A DNA stretch of 64,000 nt from an uncultured Eubacteriales bacterium (GCA_949285555.1 CASDYG010000006.1:1-64000), one strand, 5' to 3'. Counted from the stretch's first letter, positions 19,201 through 26,146 are shown. Notes: generated from the letters alone by a model not told the origin. Numbers and translations: made by a program.

Positions 19201-20152
19201 GGTTAAAATGGAACTAAAGAACGGAAAAGGCATAAATCCAGCAGATGGTGCTGAACTCATATTACCTATGGAGATTCCTGAAATTAGTGGAAAGCTTGTG
19301 GATGGAAAGCTGGTTCTTGAAAATGGAAATGTTCTGGATCTTGAGAAAATAAAAGCTGGTAATAATGAAGCTATAAATACTGCACAGGTTAATGGTCAGC
19401 CATCAAATCCGGTAAAAATTAAACTCAAGGATGTTATGAACTTGCAGATTATAAAAATCTGGGAGGATATTAATGGCAAGAGCCTGTCAGAAGAATCACT
19501 GGCAAAAGTACCTGATTCAATATTCAATATTTATCAGATAGATGAAAATGGCTTAGAAAAGCTCTATGCACAGGTGACTGTAGGTAAGGAGAACGAGTTT
19601 AGCATTAAGCTTAAAGAACTACCTATCAAGCATGAGATTATAGTTTATAATAATGATGGAACTGTAAATGAAAAAGAATCGGTAATTCACAAATTCACAT
19701 ATAGAATTGAGGAAGTTAATGGTGACAAATATGGAGCAATAATTGTGGATGAGATTACCAGCAATGTACTAGGTGCAATTTATTTAGTGAAAAATATTGC
19801 TCCTGAAATACCAGTAGAGCCGGGAATCCCTGATAATCCAAATCCAAATGAGCCGGGAATTCCAGATAACCCAAATCCGAATGAGCCGGGAATCCCAGAT
19901 AATCCAAATCCAAATGAGCCGGGAATCCCAGATAACCCAAATCCGAATGAGCCGGGAATCCCTGATAATCCAAACCCAAATGAGCCGGGAATCCCTGATA
20001 ATCCAAATCCTAATGAGCCAGGCACACCAGATAAACCAAAGAATGAAAATCCTAAGACAGGAGATGATAACAGTATAGGTTTATATTTGGTAAGTATGCT
20101 ATTGGCAGTTGGATGCTTAGCTACGGCTAATAGAAGGAAAAAGTCAAGATAA
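13226..20152 (+). CDS. Giant cell-wall-anchored surface protein of unrecognised family
   Basis: 2308 residues. The start is the ATG at 13226, which follows GGAAGGTG; an upstream in-frame start-like codon at 13157 has no such site and would precede the signal peptide by 23 residues. Order of parts: a signal peptide (RFKTWMSVILCMTLCLSMV, cleavage near ASA-DE); an acidic linker; a helical, probably coiled-coil region (about 65-270); a very long middle of mixed beta/alpha character rich in Lys, Asp and Gly with hundreds of residues of no family I know; a Cna-B-like beta domain near residues 2070-2180; six exact 11-residue Pro repeats EPGIPDNPNPN; the sorting signal NPKTGDD; a hydrophobic helix; and RRKK. 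Sortase anchoring is clear from the C-terminus. An adhesin or large wall-spanning enzyme is possible, but no catalytic motif is seen. It is monocistronic. Confidence 0.88.
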   Translation: MSGNKRFKTWMSVILCMTLCLSMVTSYTLTGPLIASADEQTNGTEKVAVEDKSETGSSENDSENVSPGEEDQTASPEEILANKESQLQEAKKQGNADKIKKLEKELGEGYLSLITEIYEKYYSGKNGERVESQLRNNEEIASYHELKKEITNILNDETAKWEKLKDVYLKSNEFNYPRELTDSEKQLLDKLNDARSTLPPYMHGSNQYETLIEEYKNLSDEIENITDPFTQEPAKEEIEKKTAKLEELVALLNKALEEGNIKRAYTAGNGVEIKAFLLNSYMFPTKLLDEEVYYLPQNVPVNILLQFAKDEKNNDFEVEIKAQGEHLLGISPAKLKLYSGGNNYDFNLEDGIYKAKVKNSQAGISQTIFTIKGLTGELHQGFTMTIRAGSGDKMSELSREFLITKSGYKDDFKVGGIGDFNDDTKSYPVVDAGSADEKGLVNIDTDKIVDILPYFEKNSYWIDEVLKNGTPDSVELEHARIEIKLPSFDGKLAKYVERNGIKYEYDADKGILVLDVSRKLIKSNIKVDENGIASIGGIPISNAKLKDVILFDGKNYVYIDGDDKVFPVTVMEKRAFADNPNLYLVGNTIYKKDGDSFTRVGIYRENRLYTIDGENYLAYNPDTKELEEKPVFVEMMSDALLQYQNKFKVTKGVAFNKDGIAHPEIVEVTGKSIVLKDDAEKYFAGRIVTDEKRFVIDNEKRLHDAEDYKTKTDAVVDESGKLTDIDATGLEHKKINNKDYVVFNNKTYAFYKKAVFDKENMALIPGYTFEDNSSEHALVVDRYGRLKDYFASFKDGVWTFTQQNKDGSTNTRSTLEDNVLVEDSTIIVGGQDKLMTGDEAKKLERVEGDYYYNGTIFTKADSSSVIGEYFYTQLFKILLESKEKTVTYQKDGNTVNIDDKKIIEGSTDKNLYFEYDGKLYVKDKDRNVYKQINGNDVLTDKDLAVILQKTDQGDKLAGEGKLYDFLNKAKIGLKLPGFHVGPEFIYTLITTASLKYLDPSTGEIKDVFSSVEGKKEVVKKFTLKPMPEKPADFGKNAPRELTSGKPMDYQVFNLLFRGTDDRERDSIFTRLFTEADLTDKEKALKDLIEKEYKIIYKKDIKFVDGKIVAVDEKGKESSVERSLAWEIYISSEDKDGYPAGNDEQIIIDDTNLDNRLVYETVIFRDTDENYQLAKQTAEKAGEKFQSLDSLTSIDELASIDLGVNPYYTHQAFVPVRGLKIKGEDVLASLGDKEEASITLNVGGEIRPVKIIRDRQKGTISISVKDAFLMSDGISQVQKAYDQEKALYAEEITNAASIDDIKKIIDTHYKDSPCEKELRAIVDEQSKIIEESPEHFSKLKNAMISVLERMDINYIEETKKYKNSSFNALRIRLKEGVKIGGALNPSNTRKTVNITSVIKSGVDLPYTDEYGEKLTNFEMYYTRYIREALLSDEYKDIVKGRLNENSDPQKFLSFAKENLSEKAYRQLLMNAHKKATAENIKTLVKGDKLVDAMGMMIYHPVEGRDLAINDLTDAKGNPLKDKNTGALINGYYTGGKGMEELGIVSEELVHQSINLIGYYLNPLGYDRATFANSANHKIISPNPAPTLFGDKDAWKKKICPDGILGSCLLNSGMIASDGEDVDKIPDSYLEKSGSNVTISYEPPTTTPDEEKPKVDKTSDKSVIDFNDDEAAKNISFNVALTVDHKSLNSYITDLAIKTGKSMEEIMNENAELLSNYNENGYMVIKNGLLIDLLPEVLDTKDMKVTVKLDDKALLAGGANKNLDLDAFKAGLKPIYVSDLNSYIDSIKTKDKDKYEILEKMLSSLKSRGEAIGEKQGAVLLWLPEFEAPHGSNNQVVMTLDNLTVHKDSRYGMWENKSIYTSIPWEGYSYKKFRVQKKNEGNVNKYLRVFDAEGNPLVTDDEWFQGTANLTLGDKFDYKITFKADATTDTSSMGGYESLISELVFEDILPNLDEYGIRPVLREKIKVPQNFQVTYYDKEGRILEGDFDLSQVYKVKMELKNGKGINPADGAELILPMEIPEISGKLVDGKLVLENGNVLDLEKIKAGNNEAINTAQVNGQPSNPVKIKLKDVMNLQIIKIWEDINGKSLSEESLAKVPDSIFNIYQIDENGLEKLYAQVTVGKENEFSIKLKELPIKHEIIVYNNDGTVNEKESVIHKFTYRIEEVNGDKYGAIIVDEITSNVLGAIYLVKNIAPEIPVEPGIPDNPNPNEPGIPDNPNPNEPGIPDNPNPNEPGIPDNPNPNEPGIPDNPNPNEPGIPDNPNPNEPGTPDKPKNENPKTGDDNSIGLYLVSMLLAVGCLATANRRKKSR
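19817..20014 (+). repeat. Six tandem 33-bp repeats encoding EPGIPDNPNPN
   Basis: Six contiguous 33-nt units, in frame, with an identical 11-residue translation and only synonymous differences between units. A seventh, degenerate unit follows. They form the proline-rich wall-spanning stalk before the NPKTG sorting signal and could vary in number by recombination. Confidence 0.95.
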
Positions 20153-20153
20153 T

Positions 20154-20179
20154 AAAAAAGCCGCATTGCGGCTTTTTTT
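20154..20179 (+). terminator. Bidirectional terminator between the giant gene and thrC
   Basis: AAAAAAGCCGC, loop ATT, GCGGCTTTTTT: a perfect 11-bp stem with A and T tails, placed between the ends of two convergent genes, so it can stop both. Confidence 0.92.
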
Positions 20180-20187
20180 ATTTAAAA

Positions 20188-21657
20188 TTATAGTGAAAGC
20201 GTTCTGGTTATATATGCTTTCATATCTTTAGTAGAGATATCATCATCATGCAGTATGGGCTTTTTATCAAGCTGCATCAAAGGATAAGGTATTCTTGTAT
20301 TAGATGCCTTTTCCAATAGATAAATGTTTTTAATATCATCTGCATAATCTTTTTCTGTAATTGCATTTAATACTGTCGTAGCAAATTTGTAAGGACTAGC
20401 AGTAGAAGCTATAAGTGTAGTTGTTCTGTCTTTTGATGTTTCCATGTAGTCTTCCAAAACCTTTGTTGCTACTGCTGTATGTGGATCTATAAGGTAATTT
20501 AGAGCATAATATTTTTTAATAGTTTCCTTAACCTGATCCATGGTAGCATATCCACCATAAAAATCATCCTGCTCCAATATAGCATTTAGATTATAGAATC
20601 CTTCATCCTTCATTTGCTTCATAAGTAAGGATACCTTCACAGAGTCTTTGTTACATATTTCGTAAACTAATCTTTCTAAATTGCTAGAGATTATTATATC
20701 CATGGAAGGTGACGTGGTTAATATGAAATCCCTCCTTAAATCATAAGAACCAGAATTAAAGAAATCAGCAAGTATCTTATTGTCGTTAGAGGCACATATT
20801 AGCTTGTTAACAGGAAGTCCCATTTTCTTAGCGTAATATGCAGCAAGAATATTGCCGAAATTGCCAGTTGGAACACATATATTTATTTTGTCACCATTAC
20901 TAATTGAGCCAGCTTCTAAAAGCTTGATATATCCATATATGTAATAGACAACCTGTGGAACCAGACGACCTATGTTTATAGAATTAGCAGAGGAAATTAT
21001 AATTCCTTTTTGGGACAGCAGATGTGCGAATGAGGCGTCACCAAAGATTTCTTTTACAGAGCTTTGTGCCTGATCAAAATTTCCATCTATGGAGGCTACA
21101 TGGGTATTATTTCCAGCCTGAGTAAGCATTTGTAGTTCCTGCGCCTTGCTGACACCTCCTCTTGGATAGAAAACAATGATATGCGTATCCTCAATATTTG
21201 CAAAGCCTTCCAGTGCAGCTTTTCCAGTATCACCTGAGGTAGCAGTCAGAATGCAAACCTGATCTTTACGATTATTTTTTCTAAGACTGGTGATTAAAAG
21301 GTGAGGAAGAATGGAAAGTGCCATATCCTTAAATGCAGCAGTCTTGCCATGATATAATTCAAGAAAAAATTTATTGTCAACTGCACTGATTGCTGTTATA
21401 TCCTTTGTACTAAATTTTTCATCATATGCATTATAGACACAATTACGTATTTCTGATTCTGAAAAGTCTGTTAAAAATGCGGAAAGGATAGGAATAGCAA
21501 TTTCCTGATAAGATTTACCAACCATACTTTCTATACTAAACGGCATAGATGGTATATGCTCTGGAACAAATAAACCACCATCTGGGCTGATGCCTTGAAT
21601 GATAGCCTGTGACGCAGTAAGTATTTTGTTTTTATCTCTGGTACTGATATAATTCAT
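20188..21657 (-). CDS. thrC: Threonine synthase
   Basis: 489 residues, the long (yeast/E. coli type) PLP-dependent threonine synthase. It converts O-phosphohomoserine to threonine in the cytosol. The N-terminal MNYISTRDKN and GISPDGGLFVPE are typical. The PLP lysine lies in HGKTAAFKDMAL (about K110), and the phosphate-binding loop is TATSGDTGKAALEGF. CVPTGNFGNILAAYYAKKMG provides the second conserved loop. Homoserine dehydrogenase is also in the window (37 kb), but no homoserine kinase is. The ATG at 21657 follows CGAGGAAA on the minus strand. A good promoter (21705-21733) overlaps that of tRNA-Glu. Confidence 0.97.
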   Translation of the reverse strand: MNYISTRDKNKILTASQAIIQGISPDGGLFVPEHIPSMPFSIESMVGKSYQEIAIPILSAFLTDFSESEIRNCVYNAYDEKFSTKDITAISAVDNKFFLELYHGKTAAFKDMALSILPHLLITSLRKNNRKDQVCILTATSGDTGKAALEGFANIEDTHIIVFYPRGGVSKAQELQMLTQAGNNTHVASIDGNFDQAQSSVKEIFGDASFAHLLSQKGIIISSANSINIGRLVPQVVYYIYGYIKLLEAGSISNGDKINICVPTGNFGNILAAYYAKKMGLPVNKLICASNDNKILADFFNSGSYDLRRDFILTTSPSMDIIISSNLERLVYEICNKDSVKVSLLMKQMKDEGFYNLNAILEQDDFYGGYATMDQVKETIKKYYALNYLIDPHTAVATKVLEDYMETSKDRTTTLIASTASPYKFATTVLNAITEKDYADDIKNIYLLEKASNTRIPYPLMQLDKKPILHDDDISTKDMKAYITRTLSL

Positions 21658-21685
21658 AATTTTCCTCGAAAAAATATTTTTTTGC

Positions 21686-21714
21686 TTGATTTTTTTATTT
21701 TTTAAGTATATAAT
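21686..21714 (+). promoter_or_regulatory. Predicted tRNA-Glu promoter
   Basis: -35 TTGATT (21686-21691), 17-bp spacer, TATAAT (21709-21714), 31 bp before the tRNA 5' end. Confidence 0.75.
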
Positions 21715-21733
21715 AAATAAAGTTGTTTTTCAA
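21705..21733 (-). promoter_or_regulatory. Predicted thrC promoter
   Basis: On the minus strand: TTGAAA (21733-21728), 17-bp spacer, TATACT (21710-21705). Its -10 shares two bases with the -10 of the tRNA-Glu promoter. Confidence 0.7.
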
Positions 21734-21744
21734 CTGATTACTGT

Positions 21745-21819
21745 GTCGCCTTGGTCAAGTGGTCAAGACGTAGCCCTCTCACGGCTAAATCAGGGGTTCG
21801 ACTCCCCTAGGCGATACCA
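21745..21819 (+). tRNA. tRNA-Glu (anticodon CTC)
   Basis: A full cloverleaf with encoded CCA. Acceptor GTCGCCT / AGGCGAT (first pair G-T), anticodon arm TAGCC-CTCTCAC-GGCTA with anticodon CTC, T arm AGGGG-TTCGACT-CCCCT. It reads GAG codons and stands alone, away from the tRNA cluster. Confidence 0.93.
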
Positions 21820-21820
21820 T

Positions 21821-21841
21821 GCCCGTAAGGGCTTTTTTTTT
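21821..21841 (+). terminator. Terminator of tRNA-Glu
   Basis: A short GCCC-GTAA-GGGC hairpin with nine T directly after the CCA end. Confidence 0.9.
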
Positions 21842-21899
21842 GCTTTTTTCAGTGCTTTTTATAGATAAGCTATAATCATAAAGTTTGATTTCAGATAAA

Positions 21900-22844
21900 T
21901 CATAGTGTGTTTGTAGGAACAGGTGATGGAAGCTTAACTTCACTTATTGAAGTAGACACATTCATACCTTGATATAGATTTTGACTGATCATCTGATTAT
22001 TTATTCCATTTAATATTGTTCTTTTCATATAGCTCCATGGAGGTGAAATTAAAATTTTTCGATGTGCGTCTGCAGTTAACCTGTGAATTGTAACATTTTC
22101 AGGAATAAAAGTCAGCAGTTTAACTACAGTATTAACATAATGCTCAATAGATTCAAATGGCAGATAGCTACTGTGGGTTTTTTCCATAGGCGAGCCTTTG
22201 ACTATGTTAAGTAAGTGTAGCTTAATTCCCCATGTTCCCATCTTTACTGCATGCTCAATGGTATCTTTCATATCATTTTCATCTTCACCTGGGAGTCCAA
22301 GTATTACATGAGTCACTACAGGGATACCTGCATCAGTAAGCCTATGCATGGTTTCATCATAGACTTTTGTTTCGTACATACGATTTATGTTTTTGGCAAT
22401 GACATCATTTTTTGTTTGAAGCCCCAGTTCAAGCCACATAAAATTGTCCCGGTGTATCTCTTTCAGTAACTGTAAAACATCATCGCTGATACAATCAGGT
22501 CTTGTACCTATGATAAGGCCTTCAATTAAAGGTTCGGCCAAGAGACCATGGTAAAGCTCTGATAAATACTCGATACTACCATAGGTATTAGTATGATTTT
22601 GCAGGTAGGCAAGATATTTTGCTTTTGGCCATTTATCACTTAAACGCTGAATTTGTGTATGTATATTGTTTGAGGTAAACTCACCACTGCCGGTAGATGA
22701 GCAGAAAGAACATCCGCCAAAGCCTTTGCTACCGTCTCTATTTGGACAAGTAAAGCCACCGTCTATGGTTAGCTTGACGGTCTTCTCCTTGAAAATCTTT
22801 TTTAAATAATTGTTTATTGTATTGATTCTAATTGTATTTTTCAC
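21900..22844 (-). CDS. TIGR01212-type radical SAM protein (YhcC-like)
   Basis: 314 residues. The radical SAM cluster motif is in the N-terminus, CPNRDGSKGFGGCSFC, with the longer-than-usual cysteine spacing typical of the YhcC/TIGR01212 family. After it come LAYLQNHTNTYGS, LIIGTRPDCIS, WLELGLQTKNDVIAKNINR and THVILGLPGEDENDM, which are the conserved core of that family. The Fe-S cluster binds SAM and generates a deoxyadenosyl radical. The physiological substrate is unknown; a role in tRNA or other macromolecule modification is often suggested. An extended -10 promoter lies directly upstream on the minus strand. Confidence 0.93.
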   Translation of the reverse strand: MKNTIRINTINNYLKKIFKEKTVKLTIDGGFTCPNRDGSKGFGGCSFCSSTGSGEFTSNNIHTQIQRLSDKWPKAKYLAYLQNHTNTYGSIEYLSELYHGLLAEPLIEGLIIGTRPDCISDDVLQLLKEIHRDNFMWLELGLQTKNDVIAKNINRMYETKVYDETMHRLTDAGIPVVTHVILGLPGEDENDMKDTIEHAVKMGTWGIKLHLLNIVKGSPMEKTHSSYLPFESIEHYVNTVVKLLTFIPENVTIHRLTADAHRKILISPPWSYMKRTILNGINNQMISQNLYQGMNVSTSISEVKLPSPVPTNTL

Positions 22845-22850
22845 ACATTT

Positions 22851-22859
22851 ATTATACCA
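22851..22859 (-). promoter_or_regulatory. Extended -10 promoter of the radical SAM gene
   Basis: The minus strand reads TGGTATAAT, 7-15 bp before the start codon. The transcript would have almost no leader. Confidence 0.45.
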
Positions 22860-22895
22860 TATAGATATAGATAGAAATAGAAATAAGAGGTAGAT

Positions 22896-23075
22896 ATGGA
22901 TAGAGTTAAATTATTTAATCTTTTTTTATTTGTTTTCATGGCATTGTTAACCGGACTTAGTACATACAAAGCTTTTGAAAAGGCAGATTCTATTTCTATG
23001 AAAATAATAGTTATCGTTGTAGCACTTTTGCTAATGATTTTCTGGGTGAGAGTCTTTTTGAAAAAGAGGAATTAG
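22896..23075 (+). CDS. Small two-helix membrane protein (59 aa)
   Basis: A 59-codon ORF, MDRVKLFNLF to FLKKRN, with AAGAGG 5-10 bases upstream of the ATG and a terminator downstream. Two hydrophobic stretches (about 8-23 and 36-54) are joined by a short charged loop (YKAFEKADS), and the end is basic, so both termini are probably inside. It is divergent from the radical SAM gene. I do not recognise a family. The ribosome binding site, the codon use and the terminator make it a likely real gene. Confidence 0.65.
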   Translation: MDRVKLFNLFLFVFMALLTGLSTYKAFEKADSISMKIIVIVVALLLMIFWVRVFLKKRN

Positions 23076-23158
23076 CAGAAGCGGCAAAAAAAAGAGTGCA
23101 ATGAGTACAAGGTATATATAGGGTAAATGGATAAATTAAAAGTGACAAAAAATATGCT

Positions 23159-23206
23159 GACCTCCAGAAGTTAGAACTAAAAATCTAACAAATGGAGGTC
23201 GTTTTT
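23159..23206 (+). terminator. Two-tier hairpin terminator
   Basis: Outer stem GACCTCCA / TGGAGGTC and inner stem GTTAGA / TCTAAC, followed by GTTTTT. It ends the small membrane protein transcript and, with T-rich sequence on the other side, may also serve the convergent M20 gene. Confidence 0.8.
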
Positions 23207-23273
23207 ATAAGATATATTTTACATATTTTTCAAACAGATTAGAGCCAATAGGCTACCTGATAATTATCAGCAA

Positions 23274-24413
23274 TTATGCTAAGCTATCGCTGGTTCCTGT
23301 GAGTATGGTATCAAAAAGCCTTACTCCTTCAATAAGTATGGAATCATCAAAGTTAAAATCCTTGCTGTGAAGAGGTATCCCCGTACCTGTTCCAAGGAAA
23401 AAGAAAATACCAGGCAGTACTTTCTCAAAACAGGAAAAATCCTCTGCAATCATAACAGGCCTTCTAAGCTCAACATAGTTTAATGTGTTTAGATAGGGTT
23501 TAACTTTCATATAAAGCTCTTCATCATTTATAACTGCTGGATGACTTTTGGATAAATCGAGTGAAAAAGTGACACCGTAGGCTTTTTCGATAGACTCTCC
23601 TAGGTGTTTCATAGCTCGTGCTAAAATATCCCACGTTCTATCTTGAAATGTACGCATTGTCCCTTCGATTTTTGTATAGGGTGAAATCGCGTTTCTGACA
23701 GTACCACTTACCATATGACCAAATTTCAAGATGGAACGATCCTGTACATACAAGTCTTTAAATTCATATATTTTATTAACAAAGTCACATGCTGCCTGGA
23801 GGGCGTCGATTCCTTTTTCAGGTTCACCACAGTGACTGCTTTCACCTTCAATGGTTATGGAAACTTCAGTGGATTTTGCCATCATTGGGCCAGGCCTTGA
23901 GGCAATTTCTCCTTTTTCAAGCATAGGCCACAGATGCATGCCAAAAATACTTTTAACTTTGTATTTTTCCAGTATTTTTGAGTCAACGATAGCCTGTGCA
24001 CCATCTATAGTTTCCTCAGCAGGCTGAAATATTATAAGTACATTACAATTTACCGGCCTCATAGTTTTTTTATAACTATCAAGCAGATGTGCAAAGCCGA
24101 GCATTGTAGCCATGTGTCCATCGTGACCGCAGGCATGCATTGCTCCAAGATGAGTAGAGCAATATGAAAGTCCTGTATTTTCCTCAATTGGAAGTGCGTC
24201 CATGTCTGCCCGAAATGCTATAGTTTCTTCCTTATTAAAGTCAAATAGACAGGCAAGACCAGTAGTTGCTACAGTCTCAATTGTGCAATCATAATTGGAC
24301 ATAACTTCCTTTAAATAGGCTGCAGTTTTATATACCAAAAAGCCTAATTCCGGTATTTTGTGCAGGTTTCTCCTATGATCAATTATTTCTGATTGTAATT
24401 GTTTAAAGTCCAT
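23274..24413 (-). CDS. M20 family amidohydrolase (N-acyl amino acid or hippurate hydrolase type)
   Basis: 379 residues. The start is the ATG at 24413, directly after AAAGGAGGAG on the minus strand; an upstream in-frame codon at 24449 lies before that site. It is a di-metal peptidase/amidohydrolase of the M20D group: RRNLHKIPELGF at the N-terminus, AFRADMDALPIEE, MHACGHDGHMATMLG and FQPAEETIDGAQ supply the metal ligands and the catalytic Glu, and the dimerisation domain sits in the middle (about 180-290). Enzymes of this group cleave N-acyl or N-benzoyl groups from amino acids in the cytosol. The actual substrate, including N-acetyl-diaminopimelate, cannot be told here. Confidence 0.92.
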   Translation of the reverse strand: MDFKQLQSEIIDHRRNLHKIPELGFLVYKTAAYLKEVMSNYDCTIETVATTGLACLFDFNKEETIAFRADMDALPIEENTGLSYCSTHLGAMHACGHDGHMATMLGFAHLLDSYKKTMRPVNCNVLIIFQPAEETIDGAQAIVDSKILEKYKVKSIFGMHLWPMLEKGEIASRPGPMMAKSTEVSITIEGESSHCGEPEKGIDALQAACDFVNKIYEFKDLYVQDRSILKFGHMVSGTVRNAISPYTKIEGTMRTFQDRTWDILARAMKHLGESIEKAYGVTFSLDLSKSHPAVINDEELYMKVKPYLNTLNYVELRRPVMIAEDFSCFEKVLPGIFFFLGTGTGIPLHSKDFNFDDSILIEGVRLFDTILTGTSDSLA

Positions 24414-24555
24414 GACTCCTCCTTTTTGTGAGAGTCCAAAACCCTTCATTTAATCCTGTCTTATATATTGTACTACTTTTTTCACTCATAGTAAAAGAAA
24501 TATAACTTATAAAGGGATATTTCTTTTAAGTTTTATTTTTTGATATAATGAGGAA

Positions 24556-25383
24556 ATGAAGAAAAAAAGAGGGAAAAAGCGTAGAAAAAAATTTTTATTA
24601 TTTGAAACAAAGAAAAGAAGGGTGTTGACAGCAATATTTGCCTTTCTTTTATTGCTGTTATGCATTGATGTTGCAAGGCATTATATTTCTGCAAGAGAGC
24701 AGGGCGTATTTGCAAGTAAATATGATTATTCCAGATTTAACATTTCAGAGGGTTTCATGACATATGAAGATGATGAGTACAGGGGAGTAATTGTGATTGA
24801 TGTTTCAGAGCATCAGCATAAAATAGACTGGGAGGCAGTTAAAAAGCAGGGAATAAACCACGCCATGCTAAGGATAGGCTATAGAGGTACGACTACCGGA
24901 GAAATAAGAGAAGATGCATATTTTCGTGATAATTTCAAGGAAGCAAGATCTAATGGTATTAAATTAGGAGTTTATTTCTTTTCCCAGGCCACTACTAAAG
25001 AAGAGGCGGAAGAGGAAGCTAGATTTGTGCGTGATATTGTTTCACCTATGGAATTGGATTTACCTGTTGCATTTGATATGGAGCAAACAAGTGAAGAAGC
25101 TCGAATAGATATTCTTTCGGACGATGAACGTGAGGAAATTGCAAGTTCATTCATTAGAAGAATTAAGGATTATGGATTTAAGGCGATGATATATGGGAAT
25201 CCTCACTGGTTTGATAGTATGGTAGACCTGAAAAAAATAGAGGATTGCTATATATGGCTTGCTCACTATGAGGAGAGACCCACATTTCCTTACGGATTTC
25301 TAATGTGGCAGTATAGTGAAAGTGGCATGCTTGATGGTATAAATGGAAATGTAGATATGAATATATTGATGCTGAGAAAGTGA
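24556..25383 (+). CDS. Membrane-anchored GH25 family lysozyme (muramidase)
   Basis: 275 residues. A very basic N-terminus (KKKRGKKRRKK) and one hydrophobic helix (about 25-43) make a type II membrane anchor. The rest is a GH25 barrel: VIDVSEHQHKIDW, AMLRIGYRG, LGVYFFSQATT, then AFDMEQ carrying the catalytic acid pair, IYGNPHWF and LMWQYSESG near the end. It should cleave beta-1,4 bonds between MurNAc and GlcNAc in the wall, acting outside the membrane. Single gene, start ATG at 24556 after AGGA; a TATAAT at 24544-24549 lies so close that the transcript leader may be very short. Confidence 0.94.
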   Translation: MKKKRGKKRRKKFLLFETKKRRVLTAIFAFLLLLLCIDVARHYISAREQGVFASKYDYSRFNISEGFMTYEDDEYRGVIVIDVSEHQHKIDWEAVKKQGINHAMLRIGYRGTTTGEIREDAYFRDNFKEARSNGIKLGVYFFSQATTKEEAEEEARFVRDIVSPMELDLPVAFDMEQTSEEARIDILSDDEREEIASSFIRRIKDYGFKAMIYGNPHWFDSMVDLKKIEDCYIWLAHYEERPTFPYGFLMWQYSESGMLDGINGNVDMNILMLRK

Positions 25384-25530
25384 TATATTTATATGTCAAC
25401 TGATGCAAACTGCCATATGATATTAAAAAAATTCCAATCACTATACGTATGCAAGGTAACATGGACTCATTAAATCAAACAAGTAGTTGTTTCTAAATGA
25501 GAAATAAAAAAGCTAAGGACATTAGCAAAT

Positions 25531-25559
25531 TTGACAATTTGTAAAGAATATGATAGAAT
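25531..25559 (+). promoter_or_regulatory. Predicted promoter of the rimP-nusA-infB operon
   Basis: Perfect TTGACA (25531-25536), 17-bp spacer, TAGAAT (25554-25559). Confidence 0.85.
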
Positions 25560-25582
25560 TTCATATGTGTGTGGAGTGTTGG

Positions 25583-25608
25583 AGAGTGGGGTGACCCGCT
25601 CTTTCGTT
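25583..25608 (+). promoter_or_regulatory. Leader hairpin of the rimP-nusA operon (attenuator-like)
   Basis: An 8-bp stem AGAGTGGG / CCCGCTCT (loop GTGA) followed by TTCGTTTT, between the promoter and rimP. Bacillus nusA operons carry a leader terminator used for NusA autoregulation. This hairpin is in the same place and has a broken U tract, fitting a NusA-dependent weak terminator. Confidence 0.65.
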
Positions 25609-25623
25609 TTATTAGGAGAAAAG

Positions 25624-26124
25624 ATGAATACAAAAGCACTATTGCATGAACTGGAAGGTAATATTAATCTCTTCCTTAAAGATCGTGATTTGATTGTATA
25701 TGACATAGAATGGGTGAAGGAAGGAAGAGAGCAGTTTTTAAGAATATATATAGATAAGCCGTGGCAGGAAGGCATGGATAGAACCTATGTCAGTACAGTT
25801 GAATGTCAGCTTGTAAGTGAATTTGTCAGTGGCATGCTTGATGATGATCCACAGCTGAGTATGAAATATACACTGGAGGTTTCTTCACCCGGTCTTGAAA
25901 GAAGACTTAATCTGAGCCGAGATAACCATTTTGCACCATATATAGGTGAAAAAATTGCAATTAGCCTGTACAAAGCTTTAGATGGCTATGAGAAAATCGG
26001 CAAAAAAATAGAAGTGATATTGCTGGAAAATAAGCCAGACGAGTTAATTGTTGAAATAAATGAAGATAGACTGCATATTCCAAAGGATAATATTGCAAAG
26101 GTTAATGCAGTTTTTGAATTTTAG
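25624..26124 (+). CDS. rimP: Ribosome maturation factor RimP
   Basis: 166 residues, start ATG 25624 after TTAGGAGAAA; the longer frame from 25531 begins inside the promoter. RimP helps assemble the 30S subunit. The N-terminal domain (LIVYDIEWVKEGREQFLRIYID, about 18-40) and EVSSPGLERRL (about 83-93), the family signature, are both present, followed by the SH3-like C-terminal domain. First gene of the nusA operon, 22 nt before nusA. Confidence 0.96.
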   Translation: MNTKALLHELEGNINLFLKDRDLIVYDIEWVKEGREQFLRIYIDKPWQEGMDRTYVSTVECQLVSEFVSGMLDDDPQLSMKYTLEVSSPGLERRLNLSRDNHFAPYIGEKIAISLYKALDGYEKIGKKIEVILLENKPDELIVEINEDRLHIPKDNIAKVNAVFEF

Positions 26125-26146
26125 ATTGAAGGTAACGGAGGCATAA

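Noticed and set aside
19817-20014. Regular 33-bp repeats considered as a CRISPR array
   Set aside because: The repeats are contiguous without spacers and are in frame with a protein; there are no cas genes.
19780-20166. Minus-strand ORF of 128 codons, rich in Gly, Ser, Leu and Phe, over the 33-bp repeats
   Set aside because: It arises because tandem repeats stay open in several frames. It has no ribosome binding site and lies antisense to the clear stalk and sorting signal of the giant gene.
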